A stretch of DNA of 64,000 nt from Chromatiales bacterium (ex Bugula neritina AB1) (GTDB lineage Bacteria > Pseudomonadota > Gammaproteobacteria > Granulosicoccales > Granulosicoccaceae): NCBI GenBank assembly GCA_001730015.1, contig MDLA01000142.1, positions 1-64,000 of the forward strand, read 5' to 3'. The notes below the pieces were generated by a model. It did not search any database. It was not told the origin of the DNA and saw only the letters and a list, made by a program, of their open reading frames with translations. This document shows, in pieces, positions 1 to 9,144 of the stretch; position 1 is the first letter of the stretch, and every line of letters starts with the position of its first letter. Made by a program: the position numbers and the translations under genes.

Positions 1-149
1 TGCAGCAAAATAATCCGGGAACAGTTTGCGAAATAAAGTTGGTTACAACACGAACAATAAAACCATTCGCTTATTGAATCACAGACGAAAAATGTGATTT
101 ACTCGAAAATATCGAGGTTTTTGAACACAAGTTTATGAGCAGTATCAGC

Positions 150-268
150 CCCCTACGTCAAGATAGTTGCACGAAATTTCCGGAATCACCCAAAAGGGCG
201 GAGAGAGCAACTAAATGCCACGATATTCAGAAGAACGAAAGAGCGCAGTATTGAAGCCAGTAATTTGA
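150..268 (+). mobile_element. Truncated left end of an insertion sequence with a transposase OrfA 5' fragment
   Basis: A 22-bp sequence at 150-171 recurs exactly at 32111-32132. About 45 bp inside it there is a strong Shine-Dalgarno (GGAGAGAG, 200-207), then an ATG at 215 that opens a 17-codon frame, MPRYSEERKSAVLKPVI, stopped by TGA at 266-268. The first 14 residues look like the N-terminus of IS3-type OrfA (HTH_Tnp_1) transposases, which continue for about 90 residues in intact elements. Everything after codon 14 or so is lost, so this is a dead fragment. Family assignment rests on recognising the N-terminal motif only. Confidence 0.6.
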
Positions 269-465
269 AAAGCGGGATTGTAGAGTTTGTATCACTTCAC
301 CGGCACCCAGTCAGCCCCCCTGCGATGAGGGTGAATAACGTCTCAATTAAGATTATTCCTCTTCTTGTCAATAGCAGAAAGTTGTAACGGTTTCACCGAA
401 TGCTACTGGTATATATACGTATAGATGCGTAGGCTGCGCCATCGGTTTTTCGGGCACCTCCCACT
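269..465. other. Leader region of the first EPS gene
   Basis: Non-coding stretch between the insertion-sequence remnant and the sugar transferase. It holds an AT-rich segment around 409-424 (tatatatacgtatag) that could be part of a promoter, but no convincing -35/-10 pair or strong ribosome binding site was seen. Confidence 0.3.
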
Positions 466-1872
466 ATGGTTGACAATACGTTTTCAACTACAGATACATT
501 GCACACGGATCAGTTGGCTACTAATTCCTCTACCAGGAATATTACTCTATCCAGCATTGGGCCGTGGTCATGGTTTGTTTGTGACTACTCTATAGCGTAT
601 GTTTCTTCCGCAGTTGCTTTTGCTATCACCCCCTATAGTTATGATATTCAGCAGGAGTTGGTAAAAGGTGAACACGTCGGACAAACTGTCTTTTCATTTG
701 GGTTCGGGCTTCTTGTTGCTCTCATAGCACACATAGCTGGATTACATGAGTCGAATCAGGGACGGACATCGCTGAAAATGTTGGGCCGGTGTGCATTTGT
801 AACCGTACTTTCTCTGTTAGTCCTGAATATTGAATTGCTGCTTGGGCACTACCTCGTTGTTGGGCGACTCATTACCTTTTCATCGTTTGTTGGCTGTACT
901 GTAGGTCTGTTCATTGTTCGCGCACTGATTGTTGGTCTGGTAGCACGAATGGATTACATTGTGGGTTTTGTTGGATCGAGCGAATTTACAAATAATTCAC
1001 CAGTAATAAATGAACTGGAGTCGATGCAGGGTATGAGAGCGGTTACGCTCACGGTGTCTAATACAGATTCCGTTGATCTGCTCAAATGGGCTTTAGAGAA
1101 TAATATCAATGAAGTAGTAGTGGATCCAACTGACAAGCTAGCGCCTTCGCACTCTGAATTGCTTGCATTGATGAATGTCAGTCTTAATGTGTCGAGCTAC
1201 AGTAGTTTTATAGAGAAATTGTACCAGCGGGTTCCCAGTGAACATATTGATGCCCAGTGGGTGATAGAGTGCCAGTCAGATCATGCTGTTCTATATAAAA
1301 CAGGTGTAAAGCGTGCTCTGGATATTGTTTTAGCATCAGTAGCCTTGGTATTACTTTTTCCACTTGCTCTTATTGCGGCATTATTTGTTAAGCTTGACAG
1401 TCCTGGGCCGGTTATTTTCCGGCAGACACGTGTAGGCCAGTTTGGTAAACCATTTACCATGTTTAAGCTCAGAACCATGGTTCGTGAAGCGGAACAGGGC
1501 GGGGCTCGGTGGGCAAGTGCATCGGATGATCGTATTACTGCGGTAGGCCGGTTTTTGCGAAAAAGTCGGCTTGATGAAGTTCCGCAACTGGTTAATGTTC
1601 TTGCGGGTCACATGTCACTCGTTGGCCCCCGACCCGAACGGCCTGAGTTTACTTCAACGCTCGAATCCAGGATTCCGTTCTTTGTACATCGTGTTCTGGT
1701 AAAACCGGGGATAACGGGCTGGGCGCAAGTTAACGCCGGATATGCAGCAAGTGAAGCTGAAGCGGTAACGAAATTATCATTTGACCTGTACTATGTAAAG
1801 AATCTTTCTCTCGGTATGGATCTGCGTGTTTTACTGAGAACCGTTTCAAGCTTTGCAAGCGGGTCTCGATAA
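466..1872 (+). CDS. Undecaprenyl-phosphate sugar phosphotransferase, PEP-CTERM/EPS type (EpsB/WcaJ-like)
   Basis: This 468-residue membrane enzyme probably starts EPS repeat-unit synthesis by transferring a sugar-1-phosphate to undecaprenyl phosphate. The N-terminal half has about four hydrophobic segments (roughly 33-155) and a soluble CoA-binding-like linker. The C-terminal bacterial sugar transferase domain starts near residue 281 with KRALDIVLASVALVLLFPLA, followed by SPGPVIFRQTRVG, FKLRTM, DEVPQLVNVL, SLVGPRPERPEF and PGITGWAQVNAGY, the usual catalytic-domain blocks. Length fits the exosortase-associated EpsB_2 group. It is convergent with the barrel protein gene (22-bp gap). No good ribosome binding site precedes the ATG, so the start is the least certain part. 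Confidence 0.9.
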   Translation: MVDNTFSTTDTLHTDQLATNSSTRNITLSSIGPWSWFVCDYSIAYVSSAVAFAITPYSYDIQQELVKGEHVGQTVFSFGFGLLVALIAHIAGLHESNQGRTSLKMLGRCAFVTVLSLLVLNIELLLGHYLVVGRLITFSSFVGCTVGLFIVRALIVGLVARMDYIVGFVGSSEFTNNSPVINELESMQGMRAVTLTVSNTDSVDLLKWALENNINEVVVDPTDKLAPSHSELLALMNVSLNVSSYSSFIEKLYQRVPSEHIDAQWVIECQSDHAVLYKTGVKRALDIVLASVALVLLFPLALIAALFVKLDSPGPVIFRQTRVGQFGKPFTMFKLRTMVREAEQGGARWASASDDRITAVGRFLRKSRLDEVPQLVNVLAGHMSLVGPRPERPEFTSTLESRIPFFVHRVLVKPGITGWAQVNAGYAASEAEAVTKLSFDLYYVKNLSLGMDLRVLLRTVSSFASGSR

Positions 1873-1894
1873 AAAGTGTTAGATAAGGGTGAGT

Positions 1895-3259
1895 TTATTC
1901 GAATTCATCCTCATCTGTACGATCTATTCCATCGAAATTGTATAAAAGCTTTATAGCAAACCGGTTCTCTTTGTAGTTCAGGTCAGGACGGATATCGGCA
2001 TCGCTCTTCTGGTAGTCGTATTGTAGTCTCAGAGATAGCCGTTCACTAAGCCTGCGATCGAACACCAATCTGGCCAGAAAACTTTTTATCGTATCGGATC
2101 CGGTAATTCGTTCCTGGTCTGAATAGACCGCATCGATTATCACATCACTTCGGCGTCCTGCAAGTTTGTAAGCCAAACGAAACCTATTGTCTATGTAGGG
2201 TTCTTCCAGTGGAGTAACAACCGTAGCGTTGTCAATTGTAACGGTATCAGTGTTAACAATTGCCGGGTTCAGGGCGGGGTTATTTGATAAAGAGGATATA
2301 GTATCAAGTGATGCTGCTTGTCGAGTTACATCACGGGTGTACGATGCTAGAATTCTTGAATTCCTGATTCGATGCCTGAACTGCATATTCGGTCCTGCGC
2401 CAAAGAATCTCTCTCCGTATCCGACGGTGAGTTTAGTCAACTCGCTTGGAGACCAGTTCACTTCAGCTCTCCATAGAGACGACGAATTGTCCTCGCTTAT
2501 TATCGGGTTCGGTGTATTGATACCTGTCGTTAGTTTTCGATCCTCTTCACCATGTGTGAATTCAATGAGGACAGTGTTAGTGATGGAGGCACCGAGACTG
2601 GCGGAGATCACGCTGTTTTCGAATTCATTCTGTGAAGATTCATCACGACTGTAAAATCCCCCGAGACCCCAGATAAACCGGCTGTATCGTGGGTCACGTC
2701 CCAGATCGAATTCGACTGAATTCTGGTCCGAGTCAAATTCATCACCTGATGAGTCGACTAACGTGGAATAACGGTAGGCAGCAAAGAGATCTGCTGTTCT
2801 GCCAAAGCTGGTGTCCAGGAAGAGTTTTGACTTGAATATTGCTGCTGTACTGTCGTCGTCTGTGATTCGAACAAAGTTTCGATCGGGTGATAGCTTTGAT
2901 ACTACTAGCGATGTATCAAGGTAGAGCAGATTGTCTACCAGGGTACCCTTGATTCGGGAAATTAAACGTGGGTCGATGACATCGTCATTTGCCTCGTTGT
3001 AGCGAAAGTACTCGAGCTCTCCTATTGCCACCGCGCCAAAGCGATTACCGGAGAATTTAAGCTGTACAGACGGTTTGACAGAAAAAACCAATTCGCTCTG
3101 GTTATCAGTGTTGGCTAATGTGGCGTTATCAGTCACAGTGGAGCCAAACTCCAGATATCTGGATAGCTCGAAATTCGCAGCTGATGTGACGCCGGTCAGC
3201 GAGAAAGCCACCAATGCACAGCTTACAGCATATCGGATGGGGTAGTTGTGCAACGTCAT
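1895..3259 (-). CDS. Outer-membrane beta-barrel protein, PEP-CTERM/EPS-locus associated
   Basis: This 454-residue secreted protein has a signal peptide (VSCALVAFSLTGVTSAANF) followed by many alternating beta-strands (for example SVQLKFSGNRFGAVAIGELE and LSLRLQYDYQKSDADIRP), typical of an outer-membrane barrel. Size, strand pattern and position match the uncharacterised TIGR03016-type proteins found with the EPS tyrosine kinase and chain-length genes. A role in secretion of the polymer across the outer membrane is inferred from context. AAGGAG lies 11 nt upstream of the ATG. It is separated from the kinase gene by 439 bp. Confidence 0.8.
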   Translation of the reverse strand: MTLHNYPIRYAVSCALVAFSLTGVTSAANFELSRYLEFGSTVTDNATLANTDNQSELVFSVKPSVQLKFSGNRFGAVAIGELEYFRYNEANDDVIDPRLISRIKGTLVDNLLYLDTSLVVSKLSPDRNFVRITDDDSTAAIFKSKLFLDTSFGRTADLFAAYRYSTLVDSSGDEFDSDQNSVEFDLGRDPRYSRFIWGLGGFYSRDESSQNEFENSVISASLGASITNTVLIEFTHGEEDRKLTTGINTPNPIISEDNSSSLWRAEVNWSPSELTKLTVGYGERFFGAGPNMQFRHRIRNSRILASYTRDVTRQAASLDTISSLSNNPALNPAIVNTDTVTIDNATVVTPLEEPYIDNRFRLAYKLAGRRSDVIIDAVYSDQERITGSDTIKSFLARLVFDRRLSERLSLRLQYDYQKSDADIRPDLNYKENRFAIKLLYNFDGIDRTDEDEFE

Positions 3260-3698
3260 ATTGCGGCATTCTCCTTGGGAGGTGCTGTAGGAGGTGTATG
3301 AATTTGAAAATTAATCAGGTGAATACTGAATAGAATAGCTATGCGAACTCCATGCCTTAGTGGATGTCGCATTGTGCTGGTAAAGTTTGAGTCTCAGCAC
3401 GGTGAGCAATGAGTCCGCTACGTAAAATAGCTGGATCTGTGAGTGTGGTTGTAGGAGGGGTTACTCAATCAGGTATATTAATTGAATGTTGCGCAGCCTT
3501 TCGCTGAATTTTGCGATCAGATGGTGTCAATTAATGTGCTCATCTGTGCATAAAGCAACACAAGTACAGTGGCTCTGAGGATGCACCTGGTGTTCGGAAA
3601 AGTGACAGCTCACCCACCGCATGCGATTTATTCAATGATAAATACAGCAAGCGGTCGATGGAAGTCTCCAACAGGGGTTATCCGGGCGAATCTGCTAC
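3260..3698. other. Gap between the EPS barrel gene and the kinase gene
   Basis: A 439-bp stretch with no convincing gene; a short plus-strand frame at 3569-3793 overlaps the kinase 3' end and lacks family features. It probably carries the promoter of the minus-strand barrel gene. No clear operator or terminator was seen. Confidence 0.4.
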
Positions 3699-4580
3699 TC
3701 AGCCGTAGCCGTATCCATAGCCGTAACCATAAATATTACTTTGCTTTTTACGGATTTTATTTAGAACAAAGCCAATTCGATTATGGTCATTAATCATCTT
3801 TAATGCGTCGGACACCATGCCTCTGGTTGTTGATTCTGCACCGACGACAAACACAATCTGACCCGCCAGATCGGCCACTACGCTCGCCTCGCTTGTCATT
3901 AGCATAGGAGCGCTGTCAAAAACGATAACCTGATCTTTGTAGCTGGTCGATAGATTTTGTAGCAGAAACTGCATATCCCGACTCGAAAGCAGTTCCGTGA
4001 CGTGATGAGCTGATCCGCCTGCTGGCAGGAATCTTAGATTAGGGATATCCGACTGGCAGATGACATCGTTAATATTCATAGCGGTATCGAGCAAAACGTC
4101 TGTCAGCCCGGGATGACTTGGTGAAAAACCGAGTCTCTGTCCTGTACTTGGATTGGTGACATCTCCGTCGACCAGCAGAACGGTGCGATCCCTCTCCATT
4201 GCAATACTAATTGCCAGGTTGATCGCTGTGAAAGTTTTCCCTTCACCGGATACGCTGCTGGTTACCATAACAATATTGCCATGCTCCAGACCGCTATGGT
4301 TAGCGTTATCAATGGCAGAAAGAATCGGGCGTTTGATGGCTCGATATTCCTCCGATAATTGATTACGTTTGCCAGCTGGTTCAACCATCCCCTCCGCCTC
4401 CAGCTCTTTATAGGGCAGCGCGAAAGCTGTACCTCTACTTTGAACCAGAGAACTATTAGCAGCGCGCAGGGTATTAGGCTGATCGGTAACGCGTAGTCGT
4501 TCATGACGTGGAAAACCACTCGTTACGTTGGAGTCTTGTTGCTCTTTTATCTGTGCAACGGCTTTTTCTATCGCGCCCAT
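3699..4580 (-). CDS. Polysaccharide-associated BY-kinase (tyrosine autokinase), PEP-CTERM/EPS type
   Basis: A 293-residue cytoplasmic P-loop tyrosine kinase that controls EPS polymerisation with the neighbouring chain-length protein. It has Walker A TSSVSGEGKT (about 107-116), Walker A' VLLVDGDV (about 134-141) and a Walker B-like VIVFDSAPM (about 218-226). The C-terminus is the tail YGYGYGYGYG (284-293), the expected autophosphorylation cluster. Like the TIGR03018 group it is a free kinase, separate from its Wzz partner encoded 49 bp upstream. The order chain-length protein then kinase fits one minus-strand operon. Confidence 0.9.
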   Translation of the reverse strand: MGAIEKAVAQIKEQQDSNVTSGFPRHERLRVTDQPNTLRAANSSLVQSRGTAFALPYKELEAEGMVEPAGKRNQLSEEYRAIKRPILSAIDNANHSGLEHGNIVMVTSSVSGEGKTFTAINLAISIAMERDRTVLLVDGDVTNPSTGQRLGFSPSHPGLTDVLLDTAMNINDVICQSDIPNLRFLPAGGSAHHVTELLSSRDMQFLLQNLSTSYKDQVIVFDSAPMLMTSEASVVADLAGQIVFVVGAESTTRGMVSDALKMINDHNRIGFVLNKIRKKQSNIYGYGYGYGYG

Positions 4581-4629
4581 GTACTGACTCTTATTCTATT
4601 ATTCAGGTGTAACGGAGTACCAGAGGACA

Positions 4630-6219
4630 TTATTCCAGTTCGTTAATAGCAAGCACTTCCGGCTCGTTAGCTGATACGAATTTCAGGCTTTCGTAAAGGT
4701 TATCGTTCTTTATCTGAACGTAGAGCACCGCCACACAGACGATAGGCAGCAATACCGTCAGCAGTGAAAAGTTCAGATGCTTCATTACGGCTGCAAAGCG
4801 CTCGGTGGGTTTTCTTGAAAGGCTTACGGAGCCGAGTACCGGTATTTGGGTTAGATGCTCCAGAGCTCTCTGGTTGTAGAATACCGGGTGCAGAACCGCC
4901 AGGAAAAAAGCGACCATTACACCAGCACCTACACTGCCGATCAGTGTTAGCACGTTCAGCAGCAGACGGTCAGGGTCAGTTGGACGTGACGGCACAAAGG
5001 GCGGATCGAGTGGGCGGATCTTGACATCATTGGAGTCCTTTTCAATATTGCCTGTCAGGCGTGCGGCCTCCCTTTTATTCAAAAGCGTCTCGTGCTGGCT
5101 TCTCACCGTTTCGTAGTCACGATCCAGTTGTTTAAGTTCTGCTTCCACCTCAGGAATACTATCTACAGTGCCGCGCAGTGTGCTCAAGCGCGTTTGATAG
5201 TTTGAATCTCTAGCGCGTAATTGGGAGACTTTCGCCTCGGCTTCTGCGAGGAGTGTACTTAACTTCTGATAGACAACACTTTTTTGAAGCAGAGCGGTTG
5301 AGTTTGAAGAGCTGCCCCCGACACCGCTGAGTTTCTTCTGTCGCAAGTCATCAATTGATTGCTTCAGTATAGATACTTGCGGGTGTCGATCAGTGAAGCG
5401 AACAAGCAGTTCATCCAGTTGTGCCTGTAATTCAGCAATTCGAGCATCGTAAGGGGTTTTGTTTGCGGAGCTGCTTACAATTTTACGTTCTTCCTGTGCA
5501 AGGTTGCGCCGAAGTGTATTTCTTCGATTGACGGCTTCCTGTAGCTCAAGCTGAGCTGTTCGTTGCAAACCGACCAGGTTTTCCATCCGCTTATAGTAAC
5601 CACCGGCTTCGCCGGGGAGGGAACCTGCGTGCTTTCGTTTGAACTCCGCAAGCCGCTGCTCAGCTGCTGTCAAACGACTCTCGTAGTCGGAAATTTGCTT
5701 GTCCAAAAACTGCTGTGTCGTGCGATTGTCAGTGCGCTCTTCATCGAGGGAGCTAGTAATGAAAATATCGATAATAGACTGAACCACCGCTTTGGCGGTT
5801 TCCGGATCCTGATGAGAATAGCTAAGCGAGTATATCGACTGGCTATTATTCGTGTCCTCAATAGTGATCTCTTCACTCAGCGTTTCAATCAAACTCTCGC
5901 GGTTGACAGGTCCTTTTGGCGTTTGATCGAGGCTATGTTTATCAATCAGAAGTTCGAGATTCGGGCGGCTCAACAACGTTTTGCTCATCAGAGCAACCCG
6001 TTGCTTGACGTTCGGCTGTACCGCGATTCCGTCAAGTAGCGGCTCAAGAATTCTATTGGTATCTACAAATAGACGCGCTGTCGCCGGGTAGCGAGCATCT
6101 ATCTGAGCGACCATGATCCAACCGAGCAATGCACAAGCCCATGCGGTGATCAAGGCAGTCCAGCGGTAACGCCAGACACCCCAGATAAATTCAGTTACTT
6201 TGTCGAAAATTTCATGCAT
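4630..6219 (-). CDS. Wzz/GumC-type chain-length determinant, PEP-CTERM/EPS type
   Basis: This 529-residue inner-membrane protein should set polymer length and activate the adjacent kinase. It has a Wzz N-terminal domain with a transmembrane segment (about 18-36), a long coiled-coil periplasmic region (roughly 150-400, rich in Q/E/L/R heptads), a GNVR-like domain and C-terminal hydrophobic segments near 429-449 and 487-505. PLDPPFVPSRPTDPDR just before the membrane segment is the proline-rich signature of this class. It lies between the kinase and export genes in the same direction, as in other exosortase-type EPS loci (TIGR03007-like). Confidence 0.9.
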   Translation of the reverse strand: MHEIFDKVTEFIWGVWRYRWTALITAWACALLGWIMVAQIDARYPATARLFVDTNRILEPLLDGIAVQPNVKQRVALMSKTLLSRPNLELLIDKHSLDQTPKGPVNRESLIETLSEEITIEDTNNSQSIYSLSYSHQDPETAKAVVQSIIDIFITSSLDEERTDNRTTQQFLDKQISDYESRLTAAEQRLAEFKRKHAGSLPGEAGGYYKRMENLVGLQRTAQLELQEAVNRRNTLRRNLAQEERKIVSSSANKTPYDARIAELQAQLDELLVRFTDRHPQVSILKQSIDDLRQKKLSGVGGSSSNSTALLQKSVVYQKLSTLLAEAEAKVSQLRARDSNYQTRLSTLRGTVDSIPEVEAELKQLDRDYETVRSQHETLLNKREAARLTGNIEKDSNDVKIRPLDPPFVPSRPTDPDRLLLNVLTLIGSVGAGVMVAFFLAVLHPVFYNQRALEHLTQIPVLGSVSLSRKPTERFAAVMKHLNFSLLTVLLPIVCVAVLYVQIKNDNLYESLKFVSANEPEVLAINELE

Positions 6220-6276
6220 GTTTTAATCGTCGTAAATTTGTAGATTCAGAATTGCCTGTGCGATCTCTGCAAATTT

Positions 6277-6942
6277 TTAGAACCAGGATTCTGGTATAAT
6301 CAGGATGTCACCTGGTTTTACATTTCGATTAGCGCCAATATCCCCTTTTTTCAGCAGATCGTGCAAGCGGATCCGGTAGCTTTTACGAGTGCCGCTGACG
6401 GTTCGAACCAGCACGGATTTATTGCCGCTGGAAAATTTCTTTAACCCACCCACTTCTATCATTACATCTAAAACGGTCATCCCGTTTACGTAAGGGACTG
6501 TTCTTGGCTTAGCACCGCCGCCGACAACTTTAATCTGCTGTGAAGGGGCACCGATAAATTTGTTTACCGTAACCGTGACCGTCGGGTTTTTTACGTATAC
6601 CTGATATCTGCCTTCCAGTTCGCGTGCAAGCGCGGTGGGTGTCTTACCACTTGCGATCATGTCTTCAACCAAACGGGTGGTTATTTTTCCGTCTGGACGG
6701 ACCGGAACAGTTACTGAAAGATCCTTGTAACCCCAGACAAAAACATCCAGAGTATCGCCCGGTCCGATCACATATTGGTAGCTTCGGTTATCGGCTGCAC
6801 CCGATAAGGCAGTTCTGGTAACTGCTGTAGAGGATTGCGCAGTGGTTTTATCAAGGACTTCGCCCCGTCGCTGGGGTTTTGTTGAACAACTTGCCAGAAA
6901 AGTAGTTGCCAGAAATATGATAAATAGATGCTTATAGTTCAT
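6277..6942 (-). CDS. Polysaccharide export lipoprotein (Wza-like), PEP-CTERM/EPS type
   Basis: A 221-residue outer-membrane export protein. The signal MNYKHLFIIFLATTFLASC ends in a lipobox with lipidated Cys at 19. A Poly_export domain follows (YVIGPGDTLDVFVWG near 58-72, PVRPDGKITTRLVEDM) and then SLBB-type sequence (VNGMTVLDVMIEVGGL; PGDILIIPESWF at the end). It is short compared with Escherichia coli Wza (about 380), matching the TIGR03027-type family that needs a separate barrel partner, possibly the protein encoded at 1895-3259. It is in operon order with the chain-length gene (57-bp gap). Confidence 0.9.
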   Translation of the reverse strand: MNYKHLFIIFLATTFLASCSTKPQRRGEVLDKTTAQSSTAVTRTALSGAADNRSYQYVIGPGDTLDVFVWGYKDLSVTVPVRPDGKITTRLVEDMIASGKTPTALARELEGRYQVYVKNPTVTVTVNKFIGAPSQQIKVVGGGAKPRTVPYVNGMTVLDVMIEVGGLKKFSSGNKSVLVRTVSGTRKSYRIRLHDLLKKGDIGANRNVKPGDILIIPESWF

Positions 6943-6959
6943 TCGTCTAGTTCTTCTGT

Positions 6960-7829
6960 TCAGGCGACTTTGAGTTTTGCGTCTTTCAGGTTTGCGCGAC
7001 GGACAGTCTCTGGTAGTAGATCTTCGTTGAGTAACTCGCGAAGCACTTCGCAGGTATCGGGCAGACCGATCTTTTCCTTTTCATTGATCATTCCCTGTAA
7101 AAGTAATCGGCTGCCGATCAGGTTTATCCATCGTGGCATGCCCATACTGGTCTGGTGAATGATAGAAAAAACGTTGGGACAGATTTCCGGTGTTCCTTGC
7201 CAGCCACACGCTGTGAGATTATGAATGATGTATTCACGTGTTTCCTCAGCAGTAAATCTATCAAGATTGCAGGTCGCGACTAGTCTCTGATGTAAGGCCT
7301 CGTATTCGGGTTGTAGTAACGTTTGGCGCAGTGCTGGTTGTCCGACCATAAATATTTGCAGCAACGGTGACCCATCAACCTTAAGATTTGCCAGTAGTAC
7401 CAGTTTTCGTAAAGCATCTTCACTGAGTTCGTGAGCCTGGTCCAGAACAAGCAGGCATTTTTTTCCTTCAGATACGGCTTGAATCAAGCCGTAGGTTATA
7501 GCATTCAGTGCTTCAGATATCTCTGGCTTTATCTCACTATCAACCAGCACTCTGCCGTAGTGCCTAAGTAGTTCCATTCCTGAGTAGTCAGTGCATTCAA
7601 CGACCACAGTGTCAAGGGACATTCCAGGGGTTTCAGCTAAGGATCTACTAACGAGAGTTGACTTACCGGACCCGGAAGGTCCTGTTACCAGCACGATGCC
7701 GTCATCCATTTGCAATCCATAGTGCAAATAGGAGCGGGCTTTGCTCAAGGAGCTATTAGAATACCAATTGCGATTGTCCGCTGTGAGGCGGAATGGATCG
7801 GCATTAAATCCGTAGTATTCCTTGTACAT
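6960..7829 (-). CDS. ExeA-like AAA ATPase, PEP-CTERM/EPS-locus associated
   Basis: A 289-residue ATPase of the ExeA/GspA-like AAA group found in exosortase-type EPS loci (TIGR03015-like). The family-typical start MYKEYYGFNADPFRL (ATG at 7829) was chosen over a TTG five codons upstream. Walker A is GPSGSGKST (about 50-58), Walker B is CLLVLDQAHEL, and a sensor-like MVGQPALR follows. It lies 17 bp upstream of the export gene, so it is almost certainly cotranscribed. The role in polymer secretion or envelope remodelling is inferred from context; there is no biochemical motif for a substrate. Confidence 0.88.
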   Translation of the reverse strand: MYKEYYGFNADPFRLTADNRNWYSNSSLSKARSYLHYGLQMDDGIVLVTGPSGSGKSTLVSRSLAETPGMSLDTVVVECTDYSGMELLRHYGRVLVDSEIKPEISEALNAITYGLIQAVSEGKKCLLVLDQAHELSEDALRKLVLLANLKVDGSPLLQIFMVGQPALRQTLLQPEYEALHQRLVATCNLDRFTAEETREYIIHNLTACGWQGTPEICPNVFSIIHQTSMGMPRWINLIGSRLLLQGMINEKEKIGLPDTCEVLRELLNEDLLPETVRRANLKDAKLKVA

Positions 7830-8067
7830 GTGGTTCGCACTCAAGTTTTTATTGTAGCGAGGCTAATGGTGGCCGTATTGTGTTTCGGTCAATTCAGCTA
7901 GGAAAATCTGCCAGAGATCTTTCTGTCCCACCAGGTTGGACAGTCATGCCGGATACCCGGCAAGTCAGTGGCAAACACCATTGGTTAACTCTGGTTGGCG
8001 GCATTCCCATGAATATCTGTTGTGACATTACCGGATCTTTTTCACAGTGAGGGGTTGCTCACTCGAT

Positions 8068-8937
8068 TCAGTTTTGCGTAACATTAGCGAGGTCGTTTGA
8101 GAAAACCTCTGGAATTGTGCGCCATTTATAATCATCCAGTAGTCGTGCTATTTTTCCTTCCATACTGGCTAGATTCTGATAGTGGCGGAATCTGGTGGTA
8201 AGATTCAGGCCGGAAACACGGGGTTGCTCCGGATCAATCTCCCATGGGTGGAAATAAAATATTACGGACTCGTTATCCCGGGCATTAACACGGTTGATTG
8301 CCCACTTGCTCACAGCGTAAGGATACAAACGAAACCAGCCACCACCCCCGCAAGGATAGTTTTTGTTATGCAGGCGAGTGGTTGTTATAGGGAGTTCGAG
8401 AATTCCTCCGTTTGCACATATATGAGCAAACCTCGGTGCGTCCGGTATACCGTAGAGATCATGCTTTATCGGGGCGATACTGGAGCTGTAGTGATAGCCC
8501 TGTTCAAGTAGTACGTCGTGTGCCCAGTCGTTTTGCAATGTAAATGAATAACTGGGGGCCCGATATCCCGTAATCGGTGTGGAAGATACATCCTCAAGAG
8601 TGACTTTTGCTTTTGCTATATCTTCAGAAAATTCTTTGCGACTCAGTGTGGTAACCCGGCGGTGATCCCAGCCGTGGCTGGCAAGGTCATGTCCCTGATC
8701 AACAATACGCTTAACCATTGCCGGGTATTTCTGCGCAACCCAGCCAAGTGTGAAAAATGTCGCCTGAACATCGAATTGGTCAAACAATTGAAGTATACGA
8801 TCAGTGTTTGACTCAACCCTTCCTTCATAGTTTTTCCAGCTTTGCCTTGAGATATACGGGTCGAATGCCGAAACCTGAAAATAGTCCTCTACATCGACAG
8901 TCATCGCATTAGCTCTGCCTGCTTTTTTCTGATTCAT
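8068..8937 (-). CDS. Polysaccharide deacetylase, PEP-CTERM/EPS type
   Basis: A 289-residue NodB-fold (CE4) deacetylase probably acting on the EPS. Motif 1 AMTVDVEDYF (11-20), metal-binding HGWDH (88-92), motif GYRAPSYSF and the late FYFHPWEID are all present, so the active site looks intact. The shortened motif 1 with DVED and the C-terminal HPWEID are hallmarks of the exosortase-associated group (TIGR03006-like). There is no signal peptide. A 238-bp gap separates it from the ATPase start, and the gene upstream is divergent, so it may head the minus-strand operon. Confidence 0.9.
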   Translation of the reverse strand: MNQKKAGRANAMTVDVEDYFQVSAFDPYISRQSWKNYEGRVESNTDRILQLFDQFDVQATFFTLGWVAQKYPAMVKRIVDQGHDLASHGWDHRRVTTLSRKEFSEDIAKAKVTLEDVSSTPITGYRAPSYSFTLQNDWAHDVLLEQGYHYSSSIAPIKHDLYGIPDAPRFAHICANGGILELPITTTRLHNKNYPCGGGGWFRLYPYAVSKWAINRVNARDNESVIFYFHPWEIDPEQPRVSGLNLTTRFRHYQNLASMEGKIARLLDDYKWRTIPEVFSNDLANVTQN

Positions 8938-9144
8938 CGCTTATTCATTGTTCACAGGTGGCTGAATCTGGTCGGTATACCGGGACAGACTGATCGTCTG
9001 TTAGCGGACAATTGGCTGCAAACTGTACCGGCAGAAGGTTGCTGCCGGGCCTGATGCAGAAAACAGATGATTAGTGAAATTAGGTGAACCGTTGAACGTA
9101 GAGTTCGTAAAATTGAATGTTAACAACGTGGGTGTAGCAACTGA

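Noticed and set aside
3569-3793. 74-codon plus-strand frame
   Set aside because: It overlaps the 3' end of the kinase gene, whose YGYG tail explains the codon pattern.
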